This document shows, one piece after another, positions 22,137 through 35,597 of a stretch of DNA of 64,000 nucleotides. Source of the stretch: Bacillus sp. USDA818B3_A. GTDB taxonomy: Bacteria > Bacillota > Bacilli > Bacillales > Cytobacillaceae. The stretch spans positions 14,884-78,883 of the forward strand of contig NZ_JAABNN010000010.1 of assembly GCF_009928415.1 (NCBI RefSeq), written 5' to 3'. Position 1 is the first letter of the stretch, and the number at the start of each line of letters is the position of its first letter. Both the position numbers and the translations under genes were made by a program. Under the pieces are notes generated by a model that saw nothing but the letters and a program-made list of their open reading frames with translations, did no database searches and was not told where the DNA came from.

Positions 22137-22568
22137 TTGGAAAGAAAAACAGTTGAAGATGTCCTGCAGCAAGGCATCTATGGGCCTTTAGAAACAAAAC
22201 CAGAAGAGCGGCGAAAATACCTAGGAACCCTGCGCGAACGAATTATTATCGCATTAACACAAAGCCAGGTTGCTGAAGAAAAAACGTACCCCCAAGTAGA
22301 GCAATCGATGAAAGAATATCCGAAAGCGCAGCTATTGCTGAATGGAAACATGGCCTATGAAGAGTTATCCAAATACGTAAAATTAGCAGCTAAGAATAAG
22401 ATTGGCCATAAGATTGTAACAAACAAAGAGCATGAGACCGACATCGGTTTAGTATTAGCGATGAGCTCTGCCATTGACAAGGAAGAAATCTATATCAGCA
22501 AACAAGTGCCGATCCTTGAAAAGGTTCCAGAGAAGAAAAGTCTATTTGCCAAACTATTTAAACGATAA
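22137..22568 (+). CDS. yueI: YueI family protein (DUF1694)
   Basis: About 143 residues. Matches the YueI/DUF1694 family by the N-terminal pattern (VEDVLQQGIYGPLETKPEERRKYLGTLRERI) and the repeated strand-helix units (AQLLLNGNMAYEELSKYVKLAAK, then GLVLAMSSAID). The ribosomal L7Ae/tRNA-binding-like fold is suggested for the family; function unknown. I chose TTG 22137 because GGAG lies 9 nt upstream; ATG 22122 contains that site and has none of its own. The C-terminus is basic (KKSLFAKLFKR). Confidence 0.8.
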   Translation: MERKTVEDVLQQGIYGPLETKPEERRKYLGTLRERIIIALTQSQVAEEKTYPQVEQSMKEYPKAQLLLNGNMAYEELSKYVKLAAKNKIGHKIVTNKEHETDIGLVLAMSSAIDKEEIYISKQVPILEKVPEKKSLFAKLFKR

Positions 22569-22573
22569 AATGG

Positions 22574-22610
22574 AGTGTGTGATTAAAAAAAATCACACAC
22601 TTTTATTTTT
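22574..22610 (+). terminator. Terminator after yueI
   Basis: A perfect 11-bp stem, AGTGTGTGATT with AATCACACACT, loop of six A, then a T-rich tail. Confidence 0.85.
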
Positions 22611-22633
22611 CAAATGTCTATAATCGCATATCC

Positions 22634-23089
22634 TTATGATTCAGCTGCTATCTCAACCGTTGCTTGCAGTTCCAACTCCACATTCCCTTGAATGGCCCGG
22701 CTGATCATGCATGAGGTTTCCGCTTTTCGCGCAAGTTTCTCAGCTAAGTCCGCCTCTTTTTCAAGCGCATTGCTCTTCAACACAATTAGCGGGCGATGAA
22801 TAATTTTTTTATACGTGAATACACCGTTTGTTACATCGACGATGGCCTCAGAGTCCATCGTTAATGATTCCTTATCCAGCCCGGAGCGCTCCATCATTGC
22901 GGCAAGAGTAATAATATAACACGTTGCAGCCGCCCCAAGCAGCATTTCATCCGGATTCGTGCCGACACCCGGACCGTCCATCTCCGGCGGGATGGAAATC
23001 TTCGTTTTTAAATTCCCTGCTTCAATCTCGCCAATATCATTCCGTAAACCCGGCCAGTTTGCCTTTAAGTGAAAATGATGTTCTGCCAT
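22634..23089 (-). CDS. OsmC/Ohr family peroxiredoxin-like protein
   Basis: 151 residues, OsmC fold. The two redox cysteines are C57 (AAATCYIITL) and C127 (ETSCMISRA), and NPDEMLLGA precedes the first as in the SACOL1771-like subgroup. OsmC proteins reduce organic hydroperoxides using a dithiol partner. GGAGGAATTTGT precedes ATG 23089; a longer frame from 23107 lacks a site. It is a single gene on the minus strand, divergent from the VanZ-like gene. Confidence 0.85.
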   Translation of the reverse strand: MAEHHFHLKANWPGLRNDIGEIEAGNLKTKISIPPEMDGPGVGTNPDEMLLGAAATCYIITLAAMMERSGLDKESLTMDSEAIVDVTNGVFTYKKIIHRPLIVLKSNALEKEADLAEKLARKAETSCMISRAIQGNVELELQATVEIAAES

Positions 23090-23179
23090 ACAAATTCCTC
23101 CAATCACTCATTTTATCCACACAACGTTTGCCATCTATGGTATGGTATTGTTTGATACTTTAAAAATGGAGCAGTGATA

Positions 23180-23665
23180 ATGAAGCTGATTTTTAAATTC
23201 ATCCTGTTAATAATCCTACTTGTCTATATAGCCATATTGTCAAAATTAATCTTGTTTAAATATATCCCTCTTTCTCAAATTGTTGAACACTTTAACTTTA
23301 CATACGATGAATACCATTGGCGTGACAATAACTTTGTCCCTTTTAAAACCATTTATTTTTATATGTATCTTGCTGATATTAATCTAAGTATCCGCATTGC
23401 GAATTTGGCAGGGAATATCATCGGTTTTTCTCCATTTGGTTTTATCTTACCATTGCTTTCAAGACGATTTCAAAAGCTTAGACGGGTCATCTTGTCTACT
23501 TTTTGCTTAAGTTTAGCGTTTGAAATGATTCAATTAGTATTCGAATTTGGCAGTTTTGATGTCGATGACCTGATCCTCAATACATTAGGAGGTATTCTGG
23601 GATATATACCTGCTAAAATTTTTCTGATGACTGCCGTAAATCGCTCTCAAAATAAAAACGCCTAA
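23180..23665 (+). CDS. VanZ family membrane protein
   Basis: 161 residues with four predicted helices (about 1-22, 65-85, 95-115, 130-150). The VanZ-like pattern shows in NFVPFKTI, ANLAGNIIGFSPFGFILP and the acidic FGSFDVDDLILNTLGGILGY near the end. VanZ confers low-level teicoplanin resistance in enterococci, but most family members have no proven role. ATG 23180 is favoured with GGAG 8 nt upstream; GTG 23174 is too close to that site. Confidence 0.8.
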   Translation: MKLIFKFILLIILLVYIAILSKLILFKYIPLSQIVEHFNFTYDEYHWRDNNFVPFKTIYFYMYLADINLSIRIANLAGNIIGFSPFGFILPLLSRRFQKLRRVILSTFCLSLAFEMIQLVFEFGSFDVDDLILNTLGGILGYIPAKIFLMTAVNRSQNKNA

Positions 23666-23697
23666 TGAATCCTAAAAGGATCCACTAGGTGTTTTTT
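23655..23697. terminator. Bidirectional terminator between convergent genes
   Basis: An imperfect stem (AAACGCCTA with TAGGTGTTT, inner TGAATCCT with AGGATCCA) flanked by A-run and T-run. It contains the stop codons of both the VanZ-like and the lysozyme-like genes. Confidence 0.7.
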
Positions 23698-24334
23698 CGT
23701 CTGTTGTCACTGGAATAGTATCGGCTAGCAACTGAATGTTTTTGGTTACCTTCGTACTGTAGGTGAAGTCTCCATAGCAATAGGGATAGCGGAAATTACT
23801 TTTATCACCGCTGCAATTATAAAGGGTTGGTTTTTTCTCAACCTGAATCAGGGAAAATTCCTTTGCCAGTTCCTCGCTATGTTTTCCACCGTGCTGTGCT
23901 ACGTAGTCAATATAGCCGATGCCCATATTATATGACTGGATAATCGTTGAGAAATCCACCTTCTTTTGGGTTCCGTAAGTAAGGACCCGTTGAAAATGCT
24001 TTACCCCAGCCTGTATGCTCTGTTTAGGGTCATTAATTGTATCCTTTGCCAATCCAGCCGATTCTGAGGCCTGCATCGGGTCTCCGCCAAGACCATGACT
24101 TTCCTGCTGCATCAAGGCAATAACGACGGCTGTATGCTCCTCAAGGCCATATTTGGCTAACTCATCGTGGATATGAGGCTGATATTTTTTTACCTCAGCA
24201 AAGGGGTCAACATTTTTTACAAGCAGAGGGGAGTTTTGTTTATCAAAGTGATTTTGAAACCATGCCAATGCGCAAAAAAGCAAGAACAGAACGAAAAACG
24301 TTCTCCATTTCTTCCGTTTTCGTTTCTTTTTCAT
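23672..24334 (-). CDS. Membrane-anchored lysozyme-like protein
   Basis: 220 residues. A very basic start (MKKKRKRKKWR) and one membrane helix (about 12-27) put the rest outside the cell. Residues 43 to about 200 form a lysozyme-like domain of the type seen in CwlT and Pmp23: the likely catalytic glutamate is E78 in MQQESHG, with DPMQASES and IQSYNMGIGYIDY downstream. It should cleave peptidoglycan glycan strands. Convergent with the VanZ-like gene, and not part of an ICE conjugation module, unlike cwlT. GGGAG precedes ATG 24334. Confidence 0.85.
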   Translation of the reverse strand: MKKKRKRKKWRTFFVLFLLFCALAWFQNHFDKQNSPLLVKNVDPFAEVKKYQPHIHDELAKYGLEEHTAVVIALMQQESHGLGGDPMQASESAGLAKDTINDPKQSIQAGVKHFQRVLTYGTQKKVDFSTIIQSYNMGIGYIDYVAQHGGKHSEELAKEFSLIQVEKKPTLYNCSGDKSNFRYPYCYGDFTYSTKVTKNIQLLADTIPVTTDEKTPSGSF

Positions 24335-24531
24335 CCACTTACTCTCCCAAAATAGCAGCTTTTTTGATTATTATAAATGACGGGGCTTAGTGCTGTCAGG
24401 TTTTATAATTTATTAAATTTAATCTAAAACTCTCTCTATTTGTTAATACTGAGAAAGGAATCATTGCGGTAACGCAGAAAAGTTTGGTATTATCAATTAT
24501 AAAATAATAAAGGGAAAAGGGGGTCAAACAG

Positions 24532-24825
24532 ATGTCACGAATTTCAACGGATCAAGTAAAACATGTGGCAAACTTGGCACGATTAGCCATTACGGAAGAA
24601 GAAGTCGAAAAATTTACAAAACAACTGGATAAGATTATTACTTTTGCTGAACAGTTAAATGAATTGGATACAGAAAATGTAAAGCCTACATACCATGTCC
24701 TTGATATGAAAAATGTATTGCGCGAAGATATTCCACAAAAAGGACTGCCGCGTGAAGAGGTACTAAAAAATGCACCTGAGCATAAGGACGGTCAAATTAA
24801 GGTACCATCGATTTTGGGAGAGTAA
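24532..24825 (+). CDS. gatC: Asp/Glu-tRNA amidotransferase subunit C
   Basis: 97 residues, the small stabilising subunit that wraps around GatA and GatB. Typical motifs: [12 protein letters not shown] near the start, and the LREDIP segment near residue 65. AAAGGGGG precedes the ATG. First gene of gatCAB, 12 bp before gatA. Confidence 0.95.
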   Translation: MSRISTDQVKHVANLARLAITEEEVEKFTKQLDKIITFAEQLNELDTENVKPTYHVLDMKNVLREDIPQKGLPREEVLKNAPEHKDGQIKVPSILGE

Positions 24826-24837
24826 GGAGTGAAAGAA

Positions 24838-26295
24838 TTGAGTCTATTTGATTATAAAGTTTCGGACCTTCATGAATTAATACATAAGAAGGAAGTAACA
24901 GTATCTGATCTTGTAGAAGAATCATATAAGCGGATTGGCCAAGTTGAGGATAAGGTACAAGCCTTTTTAACCTTGGATGAGGACCGTGCCCGGGCAGCCG
25001 CAAAGTCACTTGATGAAAAGCTGAACACTAACGATTCAAAAGGGCTTTTATTTGGCATGCCGATTGGTGTAAAAGATAATATTGTCACCAAGGGACTAAG
25101 AACAACTTGTGCAAGTAAGATACTAGAAAATTTTGACCCGATATATGATGCAACGGTTGTTCAAAAACTGCAGCAAGCAGAAACCGTTACAATTGGTAAG
25201 TTAAATATGGACGAGTTTGCGATGGGTTCATCAAATGAGAACTCCCATTACCAAAAAACACGCAATCCTTGGAATCTTGAAAGAGTGCCTGGCGGTTCTT
25301 CCGGCGGCTCTGCAGCATCTGTTGCCTCTGGAGAAGTGTTGTTCTCCCTAGGATCTGATACTGGCGGTTCGATTCGGCAGCCGGCATCTTTTTGCGGCGT
25401 CGTTGGGATGAAGCCAACTTACGGACGTGTGTCTCGTTTTGGTCTTGTTGCCTTTGCTTCATCACTTGACCAAATTGGTCCAATTACAAGAACAGTTGAA
25501 GACAATGCATTTTTATTACAAGCAATCTCCGGTCTAGACCCAATGGATTCAACTTCTGCGAATGTGGATGTTCCAAACTTTGCATCAGCCTTAACAGGCG
25601 ATATTAAGGGGTTAAGAATTGCCGTTCCTAAAGAATATTTAGGTGAAGGTGTGACGGAAGCAGTCCGCCAATCTGTCATGGATTCTTTAAAGGTTCTTGA
25701 GAGCCTTGGCGCTGTCTGGGAAGAAGTTTCTCTGCCGCATTCCAAATATGCCTTAGCAACTTACTATTTGCTGTCCTCATCAGAGGCTTCAGCAAACCTT
25801 GCCCGTTTTGATGGTGTACGTTACGGTTATCGTACTCCAGATGCTGAAAGCTTAATTGAATTATATAAAAAGACACGAGCAGAAGGCTTCGGTGATGAAG
25901 TAAAACGCCGGATTATGCTTGGAACATTTGCACTTAGCTCGGGTTACTATGATGCTTATTATAAAAAAGCACAGCAGGCCCGGACGTTGATTAAAAAGGA
26001 TTTTGAAGATGTCTTTGCTAATTATGATGTCATTGTTGGACCGACAACTCCAACACCTGCATTTAAAATTGGTGAAAATATCGATGATCCATTGACCATG
26101 TATATCAATGATATTTTAACAATCCCAGTGAACCTTGCCGGCGTACCAGGAATCTCGATACCATGCGGTTTCGATGCAGGCCTTCCGCTTGGATTGCAGA
26201 TCATTGGCAAACATTTTGATGAAGCAACGATTTATCGTGTGGCCCATGCGTTTGAGCAGGCGACAGACTTTCATAAGCAGAAGCCGGAATTGTAG
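24838..26295 (+). CDS. gatA: Asp/Glu-tRNA amidotransferase subunit A
   Basis: 485 residues, the glutaminase-amidase subunit. It releases ammonia from Gln for transamidation of Glu-tRNAGln. The Ser-cisSer-Lys triad is K79, S154 and S178 within the Gly/Ser-rich amidase signature ([10 protein letters not shown]). I place the start at TTG 24838, 8 nt after AAGGAG and giving the same N-terminus and length as B. subtilis GatA; GTG 24829 overlaps the ribosome site. Confidence 0.96.
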   Translation: MSLFDYKVSDLHELIHKKEVTVSDLVEESYKRIGQVEDKVQAFLTLDEDRARAAAKSLDEKLNTNDSKGLLFGMPIGVKDNIVTKGLRTTCASKILENFDPIYDATVVQKLQQAETVTIGKLNMDEFAMGSSNENSHYQKTRNPWNLERVPGGSSGGSAASVASGEVLFSLGSDTGGSIRQPASFCGVVGMKPTYGRVSRFGLVAFASSLDQIGPITRTVEDNAFLLQAISGLDPMDSTSANVDVPNFASALTGDIKGLRIAVPKEYLGEGVTEAVRQSVMDSLKVLESLGAVWEEVSLPHSKYALATYYLLSSSEASANLARFDGVRYGYRTPDAESLIELYKKTRAEGFGDEVKRRIMLGTFALSSGYYDAYYKKAQQARTLIKKDFEDVFANYDVIVGPTTPTPAFKIGENIDDPLTMYINDILTIPVNLAGVPGISIPCGFDAGLPLGLQIIGKHFDEATIYRVAHAFEQATDFHKQKPEL

Positions 26296-26310
26296 GGGGT
26301 GGAGAAAACG

Positions 26311-27738
26311 ATGGAATTTGAAACAGTGATTGGACTTGAGGTCCATGTTGAGTTAAAAACCGATTCAAAAATCTTTTCAGCCAGTCCAAACCACTTTGGT
26401 GCTGAGCCGAATACGAATACAAGTGTAATTGATCTTGGTTATCCAGGTGTGCTGCCTGTCCTCAATAAGAAGGTGGTTGAGTTTGGGATGAAGGCAGCAA
26501 TGGCCATAAATTGCGAGGTTGCCACACATACAAAATTTGACCGAAAGAATTATTTTTACCCGGACAACCCGAAGGCCTATCAAATCTCCCAATTTGACCA
26601 GCCAATTGGTGAGCATGGCTGGATTGAAATTGAAGTAAATGGCTATACGAAAAGGATTGGGATTACAAGAATTCATCTTGAAGAAGATGCCGGCAAGCTG
26701 AACCATGAAAAAGGCTATTCTTTGTGCGATTACAACCGTCAAGGAACACCGCTCGTTGAGATCGTTTCTGAGCCGGATATCCGTACGCCTGATGAAGCTT
26801 ACGCTTATCTTGAAAAGTTAAAATCAATTATTCAATATACAGGCGTATCTGATTGTAAGATGGAAGAAGGGTCGCTGCGCTGTGATGCCAATATTTCTAT
26901 TCGTCCTGTCGGACAGGAGGAGTTCGGGACAAAAACTGAGTTAAAGAACTTGAACTCATTCAACTTTGTCCGTAAAGGTCTTGAGTATGAAGAAAAACGT
27001 CAGCGGGAGGTCGTTTCTTCAGGAGGAACGATTGATCAGGAAACACGCCGTTTTGATGAAGCGACAGGCTCCACTATTTTAATGAGGGTAAAAGAAGGTT
27101 CTGACGACTATCGTTACTTCCCAGAACCAGATTTACTTGATTTATATATTGATGAGGATTGGAAAGCTCGAATTCGTGCGGAAATCCCTGAGCTTCCGGA
27201 CCAGCGCCAAAAGCGTTATATTGAAGAACTCGGCTTACCTGTTTATGATGCCAAAGTATTGACTGTAACGAAAGAAATGGCTGATTTCTTTGAAGCAACT
27301 GTCAGCGGCGGCGCGGATGCGAAGCTTGCTTCGAACTGGGTGATGGGTGATGTGTCTGCATACCTGAATGCCGAGGGTAAGGAACTTGATCAGGTGGCGT
27401 TAACTCCGGAGGGGTTAGCAGGCATGATTAAGTTGATTGAAAATGGAACGATTTCTTCTAAGATTGCCAAGACCGTTTTTAAAGAGTTAATTGAAAATGG
27501 CGGCGATGCGGAGCAAATCGTGAAAGAGAAAGGGCTTGTGCAAATTTCTGATGAAGGCACACTTCTTAAGATTATCGCAGAGGTACTTGATGCCAATCCG
27601 AAATCGGTTGAAGATTTCAAGGACGGTAAGAATAAGGCGGTTGGGTTCCTTGTTGGACAGCTGATGAAGGCTACTAAAGGACAGGCTAACCCGCAGATGG
27701 TGAATAAATTATTGCAGCAGGAATTGCAAAAACGATAA
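26311..27738 (+). CDS. gatB: Asp/Glu-tRNA amidotransferase subunit B
   Basis: 475 residues. It binds mischarged Glu-tRNAGln, activates the glutamate with ATP and transfers ammonia. [24 protein letters not shown] and [14 protein letters not shown] are family signatures; the C-terminal YqeY-like domain (about 400-475) binds tRNA. Start at ATG 26311 behind GGGGGTGGAG. End of the gat operon. Confidence 0.97.
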   Translation: MEFETVIGLEVHVELKTDSKIFSASPNHFGAEPNTNTSVIDLGYPGVLPVLNKKVVEFGMKAAMAINCEVATHTKFDRKNYFYPDNPKAYQISQFDQPIGEHGWIEIEVNGYTKRIGITRIHLEEDAGKLNHEKGYSLCDYNRQGTPLVEIVSEPDIRTPDEAYAYLEKLKSIIQYTGVSDCKMEEGSLRCDANISIRPVGQEEFGTKTELKNLNSFNFVRKGLEYEEKRQREVVSSGGTIDQETRRFDEATGSTILMRVKEGSDDYRYFPEPDLLDLYIDEDWKARIRAEIPELPDQRQKRYIEELGLPVYDAKVLTVTKEMADFFEATVSGGADAKLASNWVMGDVSAYLNAEGKELDQVALTPEGLAGMIKLIENGTISSKIAKTVFKELIENGGDAEQIVKEKGLVQISDEGTLLKIIAEVLDANPKSVEDFKDGKNKAVGFLVGQLMKATKGQANPQMVNKLLQQELQKR

Positions 27739-27750
27739 TAGAAAGCTTGG

Positions 27751-27781
27751 CTGGCAGATATAGTTTCTGCCAGTTTTTTTT
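27751..27781 (+). terminator. Terminator after gatB
   Basis: CTGGCAGA and TCTGCCAG form a perfect stem with a 7-nt loop and nine T. The same stem ends the galactonate operon at 38457. Confidence 0.9.
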
Positions 27782-28081
27782 ATAGTCCGATTGGCATACG
27801 CCTGTCACCAATGCGTTTTTGCTTTTTTCTTGGAATTGTCGAAACAATACTCGACAAATTCTTAGCATTCCTTAGAAATAAGTTGTACGTTAACAAGGTT
27901 TTTTCAACTTTTAATCAAACGTTTGATTAAAAGTTGAAAAAGGAGATTTCGTCAAAATAAGTAAAGATAGTCAAAGTTTCGACTCTAGGGTATAGAACTT
28001 TTAATAATTTGAGTATAAAAGAGAACTGGGAAATCTCTATCAGTATAAAGGTCTGAATTTTTATTATTTTTAAAAACATAA
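27782..28081. other. Gene-free stretch holding orphan regulatory elements
   Basis: Contents in order: a degenerate copy of the GCCTGTCACC repeat (27800-27809); an inverted repeat TTGTCGA...TCGACAA (27836-27857); a 42-bp perfect palindrome (27900-27941); a good ribosome-binding site AAAAAGGAG (27937-27945) with no start codon behind it; then AT-rich DNA up to the IclR promoter. The layout matches 38585-38702 and looks like the control region of a lost repressor gene. Confidence 0.6.
27900..27941. promoter_or_regulatory. 42-bp perfect palindrome, orphan operator candidate
   Basis: A zero-spacer perfect palindrome centred on CAAACGTTTG at 27920/27921. AATCAAACGTTTGATT resembles operators of TetR or LacI family repressors. 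No gene starts just downstream although AAAAAGGAG overlaps its right edge. In B. subtilis the TetR gene yerO follows gatB, so this may be its leftover operator. Confidence 0.6.
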
Positions 28082-28147
28082 TTGACAACGCTTTCATTAA
28101 AAAATAAACTGATGGTGTAATTGGAATGTCGTTCCACGATAAGGAAC
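28082..28147 (+). promoter_or_regulatory. IclR-gene promoter with cre site and operator-like half-sites
   Basis: TTGACA (28082-28087), 17 bp, then TAAACT (28105-28110). TGACAACGCTTTCA (28083-28096) overlaps the -35 and fits the CcpA cre consensus TGWAANCGNTNWCA at all but one position. Downstream of the start point, TGGAATGTCGTTCCA (28122-28136) and a further GGAAC (28143-28147) give three alternating half-sites typical of IclR-family operators. This predicts carbon catabolite repression plus autoregulation. Confidence 0.6.
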
Positions 28148-28165
28148 ATTTGGTATAAATTTGAA

Positions 28166-28960
28166 ATGGCGGTGAGGAAAATAGCGATATCCAAAAGCAA
28201 CTCCTCTATTCAATCTGTTGAAAGGGCTTTGAAAATACTAGATTCATTAAAGGAAAATCCCAATGGGTTAGGAATTACTGAAATTGCCAATAGGTTAGAG
28301 ATCGCTAAAAGTTCTGCTCATCGCTTAACCACTACATTATTGACATTTGGCTATGTTCATAAAGACAAAATCACAGATAAATATTTATTGGGATTAAAGC
28401 TTGTTGAGCTCGGGGAACAAGTATTAGAAACCCTTGATTTACGAAAGGTAGCCTCTCCCTTTCTGCAAGATTTGGTAAATGAATTGGGAGAAACCGTTCA
28501 TCTAGTAGTAATGGAAAATAATGAAATTGTTTACATTGATAAGATTGAAGGCCCTCAGACGATAAGAATGTATTCAAGAATCGGCAAGAGGGCACCTGTC
28601 CATTGTACCGGTGTTGGCAAAGCAATTATGGCTTTTTTACCCGAAGAAGAGGTCAATCAAATCCTAATTCACAAAGGGTTAAAAAGGTATACGGAATTTA
28701 CCCATACCACTAAAGAAACATTAATAGCCAATCTAGAGGAAATCCGGCAACTGGGCTATTCGATCGACGAACAAGAACATGAATTAGGTATTCGCTGTGT
28801 TGCTGCTCCGATCTTCAATCACCATAAACAGGCGATAGCAGGACTAAGTGTAGCAGCCCCCATTTATCGCCTTCAGGAAACAATGATTAAGGAGTATGCT
28901 AGGAAAATTACTGATTGCTCAGGCAAAATATCAAAAGGGCTGGGATATAGAATAGGATAA
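28166..28960 (+). CDS. IclR family transcriptional regulator
   Basis: About 264 residues. The N-terminal winged helix (IQSVERALKILDSL, then GITEIANRLEIAKSSAHRLTTTLL) is followed by an IclR effector domain (about 90-255) with VHLVVMENNEIVYIDKIEG, RIGKRAPVHCTGVGKAIMAFLP and the GIRCVAAPIF loop. It stands directly before the sugar transporter and galactonate genes and is their likely regulator; a 2-keto-3-deoxygalactonate-type effector is a guess from context. The start is uncertain: ATG 28166 gives a normal length but has a weak ribosome site. Confidence 0.85.
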   Translation: MAVRKIAISKSNSSIQSVERALKILDSLKENPNGLGITEIANRLEIAKSSAHRLTTTLLTFGYVHKDKITDKYLLGLKLVELGEQVLETLDLRKVASPFLQDLVNELGETVHLVVMENNEIVYIDKIEGPQTIRMYSRIGKRAPVHCTGVGKAIMAFLPEEEVNQILIHKGLKRYTEFTHTTKETLIANLEEIRQLGYSIDEQEHELGIRCVAAPIFNHHKQAIAGLSVAAPIYRLQETMIKEYARKITDCSGKISKGLGYRIG

Positions 28961-29155
28961 ATAGTTTCCGGTTCCGATCTTGTTTAACCGGAGCCAGCTT
29001 CAACTCCATTCTGGTTTAATAAAATGAATCTCTTAAACATTTTGAGGAGGTGGTCAACATTTAAAGTTTTGTTTTCACTATCTAATATGATCACGATTAA
29101 ACAACTGAGATTATTACTAGCGGTGTTGACTATTCATTTTCGAGGGGGTATTTAG
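28961..29155. other. Leader of the galactoside operon
   Basis: Contains an inverted repeat TCCGGTT (28967-28973) / AACCGGA (28986-28992) without a T-run, and a GAGGGGG ribosome site before the next ATG. TTGACT at 29124-29129 lacks a -10 at proper spacing. I cannot assign the promoter with confidence. Confidence 0.4.
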
Positions 29156-30469
29156 ATGAAGAAAAGGTATTTTTCGATATTCATAGCTGTTATCATGCTT
29201 ATTTCTTTGTTAAGTGCATGTTCTGGAGGAAAAACAACTGCAGGTGAAGAAGGTCTTGAAAAAACAGCTCCAAAAGGAGAAGTTTCAGGTGAAATAACAG
29301 TAGCTAGCTGGAATCTGGCTGCAGACTCATTAAAAGAAGAAGCAGCTAATTTCATGAAAAAGTATCCAAAAGCAAAAGTAAAAATAGAGTATGTTACTAG
29401 TGATTATAAAAGTATTACACCTCCATTAACGTCTGGAAAAGGAGCACCGGATGTCATGCAAATTCAACAGCGTGACTTTGCTAACTTCTTAGATGTATTT
29501 GAAGGACAGTTCGTTGATTTAACGGCAAGATTAGATGGAAAAGAACAGGAATTTGCTGAAGTTGCTCTTAATCAGGTAAAAGACAAAGATGGCAAGGTCA
29601 TGGGACTTCCATGGGACCTCGGGCCAGTGGGAATTTATTACCGCAAAGATATGTTTGAAAAAGCGGGAGTGGATCCAGCTTCCATCAAAACTTGGGATCA
29701 ATATATTGAAGCAGGTAAAAAAATTCAAGCTGCAAACAATGTAAAAATGCTTGCTTTAGGAATGAGTTCTAAAGATATTGCGGAAATGTACCGCATGTTA
29801 ATGAACCAATTGGGCGCCCAATATTATGACCAGGATGGCAATATTCAATTTGCCACAGAAAAAAATATTGAAGCCATTAATATGTTCAAGAAATTTGTTG
29901 ATGCGGGACTAGTAGTAGATGCTCCAACATGGGACGACCGAATCCGTGCATTTGCTAATAACAAAATTGCGACGGCCGTATATCCAGTTTGGTATGCCGG
30001 AACCATTAAGACACAAGCAGAGGATCAAAAGGGAAAATGGGGCATTATGCCGATGCCTGGATTTACTGATGGTGGTCCAAATCAATCTCATTCAGGCGGA
30101 TCTACTTTGGCTATTTCTACTCAATCAAAAAATAAAGAATTAGCTTGGAAGTTTATTGAGTACACGCTAATGACGAATGAAGGTCAAGATGTTCAAATGA
30201 AATATGGCTTGTTCCCATCTTGGCAGCCTTATTATGAAACAGAAAAGTTTAAAGAAGTAGATGAGTATTTCGGCGTAGCATTATCGGAATTCTTTGGTAA
30301 GGTTTCTACTAATATTCCAACCATTGATTACGGGGCTCATTTCCTAGACGTCAATGATGCGATTGTTGGTGCTCTTGGGGACGTGATGGAAGGAAAAGAT
30401 GTAAAAGAGTCCTTGAAAAAAGCGGAAGAAAAAGCTGCAAAAGCTACAGGACTAAAGATTAGTAAATAA
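29156..30469 (+). CDS. Sugar ABC transporter substrate-binding lipoprotein
   Basis: 437 residues, family 1 (MalE/UgpB-like) extracellular solute-binding protein. The signal ends in lipobox LLSAC (Cys22). Then SGEITVASWNLAADSLKEEA, APDVMQIQQRDF and the late GGSTLAISTQSKNKELAWKFIEY are typical of this fold. Substrate is unknown, but a galactoside or galactonate-containing sugar is likely because the next genes encode two permeases, a beta-galactosidase and galactonate catabolism. A hairpin follows it, as often seen after binding-protein genes made in excess. Confidence 0.9.
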   Translation: MKKRYFSIFIAVIMLISLLSACSGGKTTAGEEGLEKTAPKGEVSGEITVASWNLAADSLKEEAANFMKKYPKAKVKIEYVTSDYKSITPPLTSGKGAPDVMQIQQRDFANFLDVFEGQFVDLTARLDGKEQEFAEVALNQVKDKDGKVMGLPWDLGPVGIYYRKDMFEKAGVDPASIKTWDQYIEAGKKIQAANNVKMLALGMSSKDIAEMYRMLMNQLGAQYYDQDGNIQFATEKNIEAINMFKKFVDAGLVVDAPTWDDRIRAFANNKIATAVYPVWYAGTIKTQAEDQKGKWGIMPMPGFTDGGPNQSHSGGSTLAISTQSKNKELAWKFIEYTLMTNEGQDVQMKYGLFPSWQPYYETEKFKEVDEYFGVALSEFFGKVSTNIPTIDYGAHFLDVNDAIVGALGDVMEGKDVKESLKKAEEKAAKATGLKISK

Positions 30470-30477
30470 AGTTAGAA

Positions 30478-30501
30478 GTACCCCTGACTTTTCAGGGGTA
30501 C
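30478..30501 (+). other. Intercistronic hairpin after the binding-protein gene
   Basis: GTACCCCTGA and TCAGGGGTAC form a perfect 10-bp stem with loop CTTT and no T-run. It probably protects the upstream mRNA 3' end, so that the binding protein is made in excess over the permeases. Confidence 0.7.
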
Positions 30502-30520
30502 GATAATGGAGGTGGATTAG

Positions 30521-31452
30521 GTGTCATCAATCGAACGAGAAAGGCAAACGAATGCTGCCTATACGGAAATTCCGGCTAAAAGGGGAAAAAGATTTAAACT
30601 CCTTAATTTGAGTCCATACATTTTTATCACACCTTTTTTTCTTCTCTTTTCCGTCTTCATGTTATATCCGCTTATCTACTCCTTTGTATTAAGCTTTAGT
30701 AAATGGCGGGCAGGGGTAACGACATTTGTCGGGTTAGAAAACTATAAAATGTTATTAACGGACCCATCATTTTGGCATTCTCTTGGCAATACAGGGTTAA
30801 TTTTGGGACTTCAAGTACCAATTATGCTGATTTTAGCAACATTCATTGCAACGGTGATTAACTCTGAACAAATAAAAGGTAAATGGCTCATCAGGCTAGG
30901 TTTTTTTCTTCCCTGTTTAATTGATTTAGTTACATATGCCTTGGTATTTTCCCTGCTCTTTAATGAACAGTATGGAATGGTGAATCAAGGACTTAATGCG
31001 ATCGGACTGGGAGATGTAAAATGGACCTCCGATGGCACCTGGGCAAAAGTATTAATTATTATTGCTGTCACTTGGCGTTGGACAGGATACAACGCAATCA
31101 TCATTCTTTCAGGCCTCCAGGCTGTTCCGAAAGATTTATATGAATCTGCCAGTATTGATGGGGCAAGCAAGCTGACAAGCTTTTTTAAAATTACCTTACC
31201 AATGTTAAAACCCGTCCTTCTTTTTGTCGGGATTATTTCTACTATTGGAACATTGCAGCTATTTGCTGAGCCTTACGTATTAACAGGCGGAGGGCCAAGA
31301 GAACAGACACAGACTGTCATCCTCTATTTATATGATAAAGCGTTTGGTTCGTTTGATTTTGGTCTGGCATCAGCGGGCGCTTATATCGTCACAGCCATTA
31401 TCGCCATTTTATCTTATTTCCAAATCAAGATATCTAAAGGAGGGGAAATCTA

Positions 31453-31453
<1 letters not shown>
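30521..31453 (+). CDS. Sugar ABC transporter permease (MalF/UgpA type)
   Basis: 310 residues with six membrane helices after a cytoplasmic N-terminus. The EAA loop is YESASIDGASKLTSFFKITLP. GTG start at 30521 behind GGAGGTGGATTAG. Its last base is shared with the next permease start. No ATPase gene is present in the operon, so a shared ATPase of the MsmX type encoded elsewhere is expected. Confidence 0.92.
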
Positions 31454-35530
<4,077 letters not shown>

Positions 35531-35536
35531 ACTGGG

Positions 35537-35572
35537 TGAATCCTATTGTGCGTTCACTGACAATAGGATTCA
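35537..35572 (+). terminator. Hairpin between lacZ and the aldolase gene
   Basis: TGAATCCTATTG and CAATAGGATTCA form a perfect 12-bp stem with a 12-nt loop. It is not followed by a T-run, so it is more likely an attenuator or mRNA-stability element inside the operon than a full terminator. Confidence 0.5.
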
Positions 35573-35597
35573 TTATTGATTAAAGGAAGTGATTCCG

